Assembly: GCA_025997715.1 (NCBI GenBank)
Contig: BNUY01000050.1
Coordinates: forward strand, 1 to 18,007
Source: Spirochaetia bacterium
GTDB lineage: Bacteria; Spirochaetota; Spirochaetia; Treponematales; Breznakiellaceae
Direction: 5' to 3'
DNA length: 18,007 nt
The position numbers and the translations under genes were made by a program. The notes under the pieces were generated by a model. That model had not been told where the DNA came from, did no database searches, and saw only the letters and a list, made by a program, of their open reading frames with translations. The number at the start of each line of letters is the position of its first letter. Positions within the stretch are counted from its first letter, which is position 1. Positions 15,627 to 18,007 of this stretch are shown one piece after another.

Positions 15627-16538
15627 TTGGCAAACATACACTTTGAAGACAGTGACGACCTCATAGACATACGGCAGGATAACGTCTTTAAAGCGGTATT
15701 TACCAGAAATACCCCGGAATCCCAGGGCGCGCTTTCGGACCTCCTTTCCGCTATCATTGGCCGTCCTCTTTCGGTAATCACCATAACCGCCAATGAGCCC
15801 CCCATAAACAACATTCGGGATAGGCAAATCCGCTTCGACATCAACTGCAAAGCCGGTAACGGGGAACTATTAAACGTGGAAATGACCCTTAACCCCGACA
15901 GCTTTGAGCCCCTCCGGCTGGAGTTCTATGTCGGCAAACTCTTTACCGGCCAGGATATTCGAGGTATCGATAAGGACTATGGCGACCTTAAACAAGCCTA
16001 TCAGATTGCACTGCTGGTCAAGGAACGTTTTTTTCCGGACAATGATTTTCTCCATACCTTTGAATACTACGACCCGGAACACAGAGTATCCCTTGGCGGG
16101 AAGAGCCGGATCATCACGCTGGAACTATCGAAGCTGGAGCCAATAGTAGCAAAGCCCCCCGAGACGATGACCGCTACGGAGCATTGGGCAGTATTCTTCC
16201 GGTATTTGGATGATAAAACCAAACGGCAAAAAATAAACGAAATACTCCAATTGGAGGGAGGCATATCCATGGCAAGTACCGTATTAATGACCATTAGCAA
16301 AGACGAGGTGGAGCGGGCGCGACTTATGAGCGAGTACAAGTACGAGGTTGACACCCAGAGCAAAGTCGTACACTCAAAACGGGAAGGGATGCGGGAAGGA
16401 CTGCAGAAAGGGAAGTGGGAAGGTGAGCAAAACAAAGCGATTGCGGTTGCCAAAAGCCTTAAGGATATGGGTATTCTTACCCCGGATCAGATAAGCGCTG
16501 CTACCGGGCTTTCCCCTGATGAAATCGGGCGGCTATAA
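15627..16538 (+). CDS. Rpn-family recombination-promoting nuclease / PD-(D/E)XK putative transposase
   Basis: A 303-residue protein of the PDDEXK_2/Rpn type. It opens with IDIRQDNVFKAVF, the typical 'D-x-x-FK-x-lF' entry of the family, then a first-half core with Asp71 (RFDINCK) and Glu85 (LLNVEMTLNP), followed by RLEFYVGKLFTGQ and a C-terminal region ending in a Lys/Glu/Gly-rich hinge (REGMREGLQKGKWEG) and a small helical tail (LTPDQISAATGLSPDEI). The usual E-x-(Q/K) is E-M-T here, so activity is uncertain. The start is TTG with GGGAG seven bases upstream; no in-frame ATG is nearby. Rpn proteins promote RecA-independent recombination and often multiply within genomes. It is bracketed by copies of element B. 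Confidence 0.85.
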   Translation: MANIHFEDSDDLIDIRQDNVFKAVFTRNTPESQGALSDLLSAIIGRPLSVITITANEPPINNIRDRQIRFDINCKAGNGELLNVEMTLNPDSFEPLRLEFYVGKLFTGQDIRGIDKDYGDLKQAYQIALLVKERFFPDNDFLHTFEYYDPEHRVSLGGKSRIITLELSKLEPIVAKPPETMTATEHWAVFFRYLDDKTKRQKINEILQLEGGISMASTVLMTISKDEVERARLMSEYKYEVDTQSKVVHSKREGMREGLQKGKWEGEQNKAIAVAKSLKDMGILTPDQISAATGLSPDEIGRL

Positions 16539-16578
16539 GATGGAGAAAGTGACAAGCTAAGGTCTGAACTATAATGGA

Positions 16579-16641
16579 GGACGGCCTGTTTTGCGAGAAG
16601 ACCGGTGGGCGCGAAAGTGATGGTGGCGCAGTGAAGGCAGA
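16579..16641 (+). repeat. Element B, copy 2
   Basis: It begins GGACGGCCT and contains AGTGATGGTGGCGC (16616-16629). It is directly joined to the second 65-bp element. A 34-codon frame (16574-16678, MEDGLFCEKTGG to GVPSTTFA) spans both elements and is preceded by a TATAAT at 16570-16575. I regard it as part of the repeat rather than a proven gene. Apart from these elements and the HicAB promoter and leader, I see nothing else in the 306 bases 16539-16844. Confidence 0.65.
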
Positions 16642-16706
16642 TGTAAACGCAGGAGTGCCTAGCACCACTTTTGCCTGAGCAGAAGAATGTAACACGATGG
16701 CCGTCC
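16642..16706 (+). repeat. 65-bp element, copy 2
   Basis: It differs from 15417-15481 at two positions only. One change (CCTGG to CCTAG) shortens the small hairpin to GTGC-CTA-GCAC. After GGCCGTCC the sequence differs, so no terminator forms here, and the HicAB promoter follows within 22 bases. Confidence 0.9.
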
Positions 16707-16727
16707 ATTTACCCCTCTCTACTACTA

Positions 16728-16756
16728 TTGACTTACGTAAGATACCACCTTATACT
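16728..16756 (+). promoter_or_regulatory. Promoter and operator of hicAB
   Basis: TTGACT (16728-16733), exactly 17 bases, TATACT (16751-16756). The perfect 10-base palindrome CTTACGTAAG (16732-16741) overlaps the -35 box and is a good candidate site for the ribbon-helix-helix domain of HicB. The leader carries a GGGCT-ATAA-AGTCC hairpin. Confidence 0.75.
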
Positions 16757-16817
16757 ATAAGCAAGGAGGGGAAGAAACGGGCTATAAAGTCCGTCTAAAT
16801 ACACTGAGGAGGCGTAT

Positions 16818-16841
16818 ATGGCAAAGGTAATAGGAGATTGA
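16818..16841 (+). CDS. Seven-codon leader ORF before hicA
   Basis: MAKVIGD-stop is preceded by a strong GAGGAGG at ideal spacing, better than the GGAG that serves hicA. Its TGA ends three bases before the hicA ATG. Either it couples translation of hicA, or it is the remnant of a longer leader gene. Confidence 0.4.
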   Translation: MAKVIGD

Positions 16842-16844
16842 GTT

Positions 16845-17021
16845 ATGAAAAAAATCGATTTAGTAAGACGCTTAGAAGTAGCCGGATATCGCCGTGTTAG
16901 GAACGGGGATCATGAAATCTATAAGAAAAAAGGCGCCCGGTCAGTTCAGGTGCCGACCCATAGGGAAATTAACGAGTATACAGCCGTGGCGATATTGAAA
17001 GCAGCCGGGCTGGAAAAATGA
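16845..17021 (+). CDS. hicA: HicA-family toxin (mRNA interferase)
   Basis: A 58-residue protein with the double-stranded-RNA-binding-like HicA fold. It starts KKIDLVRRLEVAGYRRVR, then NGDHEIYKKKG, where His23 is the catalytic residue of the family, then VPTHREINEYTAVAILKAAG. In most members the residue before His is Ser (GSH); here it is Asp. Length is normal. A GGAG lies nine bases before the ATG. HicA toxins bind and cleave mRNA; HicB follows 33 bases downstream. Confidence 0.88.
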   Translation: MKKIDLVRRLEVAGYRRVRNGDHEIYKKKGARSVQVPTHREINEYTAVAILKAAGLEK

Positions 17022-17054
17022 AATTCGAGAAGACTTATATTAAGGACGGTTATT

Positions 17055-17429
17055 ATGATGGCGTATGTATATCCTGCGGTTTTTCATCTCAACAAAGATG
17101 GAAGTTATACTATTACCTATCCCGATTTGCCGGGTTGTATTAGTGAAGGAAAAACACTCAACGAAGCGATGTATATGGCTCAGTCTGCTTTGGCACAATG
17201 GATACGGTATCTGGAGGATGAAGGGGAAGAAATTCCAAAATCTTCATTAATTGAAGACATAAAAGCAAAGAAAGGTGAATTTATCAATTATATCTGTGCT
17301 GATATAAAAGATGCTCATGCGGTAAAACGTACAATCAGTATTCCCCGCTGGTTAGATGACAAAGCAAAATTTGAGGGGTTAAGTTTATCCAAAGTTTTAC
17401 AGGATACTCTTGCGGAACGGTTCGGCTAG
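17055..17429 (+). CDS. hicB: HicB-family antitoxin
   Basis: A 124-residue antitoxin. Residues 1-70 form the partially degraded RNase H-like fold (YPAVFHLNKDGSYTITYPDL, then PGCISEGKTLNEAM, AQSALAQWI). The C-terminal 35 residues (KRTISIPRWLDDKAKFEGLS and LSKVLQDTLAERF) form a ribbon-helix-helix DNA-binding domain. It neutralises HicA and should repress the operon at the palindrome near 16736. The first ATG at 17055 has AAGGA about nine bases upstream; a second ATG follows immediately. The stop lies ten bases before the duplicated lipoprotein 3' end, so the cassette ends sharply here. Confidence 0.92.
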   Translation: MMAYVYPAVFHLNKDGSYTITYPDLPGCISEGKTLNEAMYMAQSALAQWIRYLEDEGEEIPKSSLIEDIKAKKGEFINYICADIKDAHAVKRTISIPRWLDDKAKFEGLSLSKVLQDTLAERFG

Positions 17430-17439
17430 AATCCGCTCT

Positions 17440-17475
17440 TTATACAGAGACACTACCCTAACGGGACACAACTAG
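17440..17475 (+). pseudogene. 3' remnant of a beta-helix lipoprotein gene
   Basis: The bases encode LYRDTTLTGHN-stop, against LYTDATLTGHN-stop at the end of the intact gene. Three further upstream codons (IRS) may also be derived from the same frame. No start or upstream body is present; hicB ends right before it. It implies that a second lipoprotein gene once lay here or that the 3' end was copied. Confidence 0.75.
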
Positions 17476-17518
17476 CCGACGCCCCTGAAAACGGCCACTA
17501 AACCGGCGGGGAAACCTG
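17440..17518 (+). repeat. Direct repeat, copy B
   Basis: Partner of 15340-15418, displaced by exactly 2,100 bases. It keeps the sequence that follows GAAACCTG in a complete terminator. Confidence 0.85.
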
Positions 17519-17528
17519 CCGGTTTTTT
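17501..17528 (+). terminator. Rho-independent terminator after hicAB and the remnant
   Basis: AACCGGC (17501-17507) pairs with GCCGGTT (17518-17524) around a ten-base loop, and the T-run continues to 17528. This probably shows the original form of the lipoprotein-gene terminator. The next 150 bases, to 17675, show nothing recognisable. Confidence 0.9.
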
Positions 17529-17675
17529 CATGCGCGGAAACTGTATGTTCGATAGGGCCGGTATTGCTTGTATAAAAAGGGATGAGCGCGCGTTACTGTT
17601 CAGAAAGTCTACTATATTAGCCTCAAGCGCGGCGATTATGGCGCCCGCCAAAAGCCCTTTTTAGGAGCCGAATGG

Positions 17676-17977
17676 TTATTTCTTGGGTCTGGCGGGGAGC
17701 CAAAGAAAGGAGATAGGCTCGTGCTGTTCAACTATTTCAAGTTCAGTATGATCGCTGGTAACGAAAGTAGCGCCGAGTTCACCGGATGTAGCAACTCCGA
17801 TTGAATCGGCGAGAGACATATCGTAACTTGTTTTGAATCGGCCTGCTTCATAGAGAACGTTATCGGTAATGATGTCTATAACCTGAATCCGTATATGTAT
17901 TATTGTAAAAGCCCGTAAATCATTGCCAGGTATAGAGATAGGGCAAAATCCCGAAACACCCAAAAGGTGAAAATCAT
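17676..17977 (-). pseudogene. VapC-type PIN-domain toxin, N-terminally deleted
   Basis: The C-terminal two-thirds of a PIN domain is clear: VIDIITDNVLYEAGRFKTSY, then MSLADSIGVA with the third acidic residue, then GATFVTSDHTELE with the fourth, and a terminal ISFLWLPA. The N-terminal half with the first catalytic Asp and the Glu is missing. The original start is probably the ATG at 17977 (MIFT), which overlaps a preceding stop as ATGA. From it the frame drifts and closes after 25 codons. An adjacent frame reads FYNNTYTDSG, which resembles an internal PIN segment, so a deletion plus frameshift is likely. A TTG at 17963 would open a 95-residue frame, but it would lack the active site. Confidence 0.7.
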
Positions 17978-18007
17978 TTTACAAAAAACTCGTCCTCCAT
18001 GGTATAT
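17974..18007 (-). CDS. Possible 3' end of a VapB-like antitoxin gene (partial)
   Basis: The frame ends MEDEFFVK-stop at 17974 and is open to the window edge. Its TGA overlaps the ATG of the VapC remnant by four bases, as in VapBC operons. Too little is present to identify the family. Confidence 0.3.
   Translation of the reverse strand, partial: YTMEDEFFVK

Noticed and set aside
15417..16706. Integron cassette array with the 65-bp element as attC
   Set aside because: The elements sit between single genes as in an array, but I cannot find the paired RYYYAAC/GTTRRRY core sites or the long imperfect dyad that an attC site needs.

Overview
The window looks like a chromosomal segment of a termite-gut type treponeme (Treponema primitia / T. 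azotonutricium-like spirochete). I infer this from the style of the genes: a GGGV-repeat beta-helix lipoprotein, PD-(D/E)XK 'AAA-ATPase-like' and Rpn-type proteins, many small toxin-antitoxin modules, and 'ttaaccgcaaaggcg' palindromes between housekeeping genes. No rRNA or tRNA gene was seen, so the species is not proven.

Layout. (1) 1-764: 3' part of an AAA-ATPase-like/PD-(D/E)XK gene. (2) 957-3258, minus strand: a three-gene lipid operon, diacylglycerol-kinase-like lipid kinase > PlsC-like acyltransferase > HAD-IB phosphatase. (3) 3369-4059, plus strand: a DUF433 antitoxin / DUF5615 PIN-like toxin pair that shares a promoter region with the lipid operon and runs into the end of gltA. (4) 4056-10312, minus strand: central carbon metabolism, gap > pgk > tpiA > sensor protein > gltA. 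Hairpin-forming repeats separate gap/pgk and pgk/tpiA, and an intrinsic terminator follows gap. The sensor protein has a HisKA domain and a receiver domain but no ATPase domain between them. (5) 10417-11109: a small conserved-looking protein and an XRE repressor-like gene, both minus. (6) 11154-15510, plus strand: a strong promoter embedded in two TTTCTWAGAAA palindromes drives a 56-residue protein and two surface lipoproteins, the second a 984-residue beta-helix with 17 GGGV units, closed by an intrinsic terminator. (7) 15417-18007: an accessory patch with an Rpn-like nuclease gene, HicAB, two families of short repeats, a duplicated 3' end of the lipoprotein gene exactly 2,100 bp downstream, and a decayed VapC.

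How it fits together. The stable part is lipid synthesis and glycolysis. The right-hand 7 kb looks like a lipoprotein locus under an XRE regulator, later interrupted by mobile or addictive modules. The best candidates for something undescribed are the XRE / 56-residue protein / double-lipoprotein unit with its twin operator, the ATPase-less histidine kinase-receiver inside the glycolytic cluster, and the repeat architecture bracketing the Rpn gene and HicAB.
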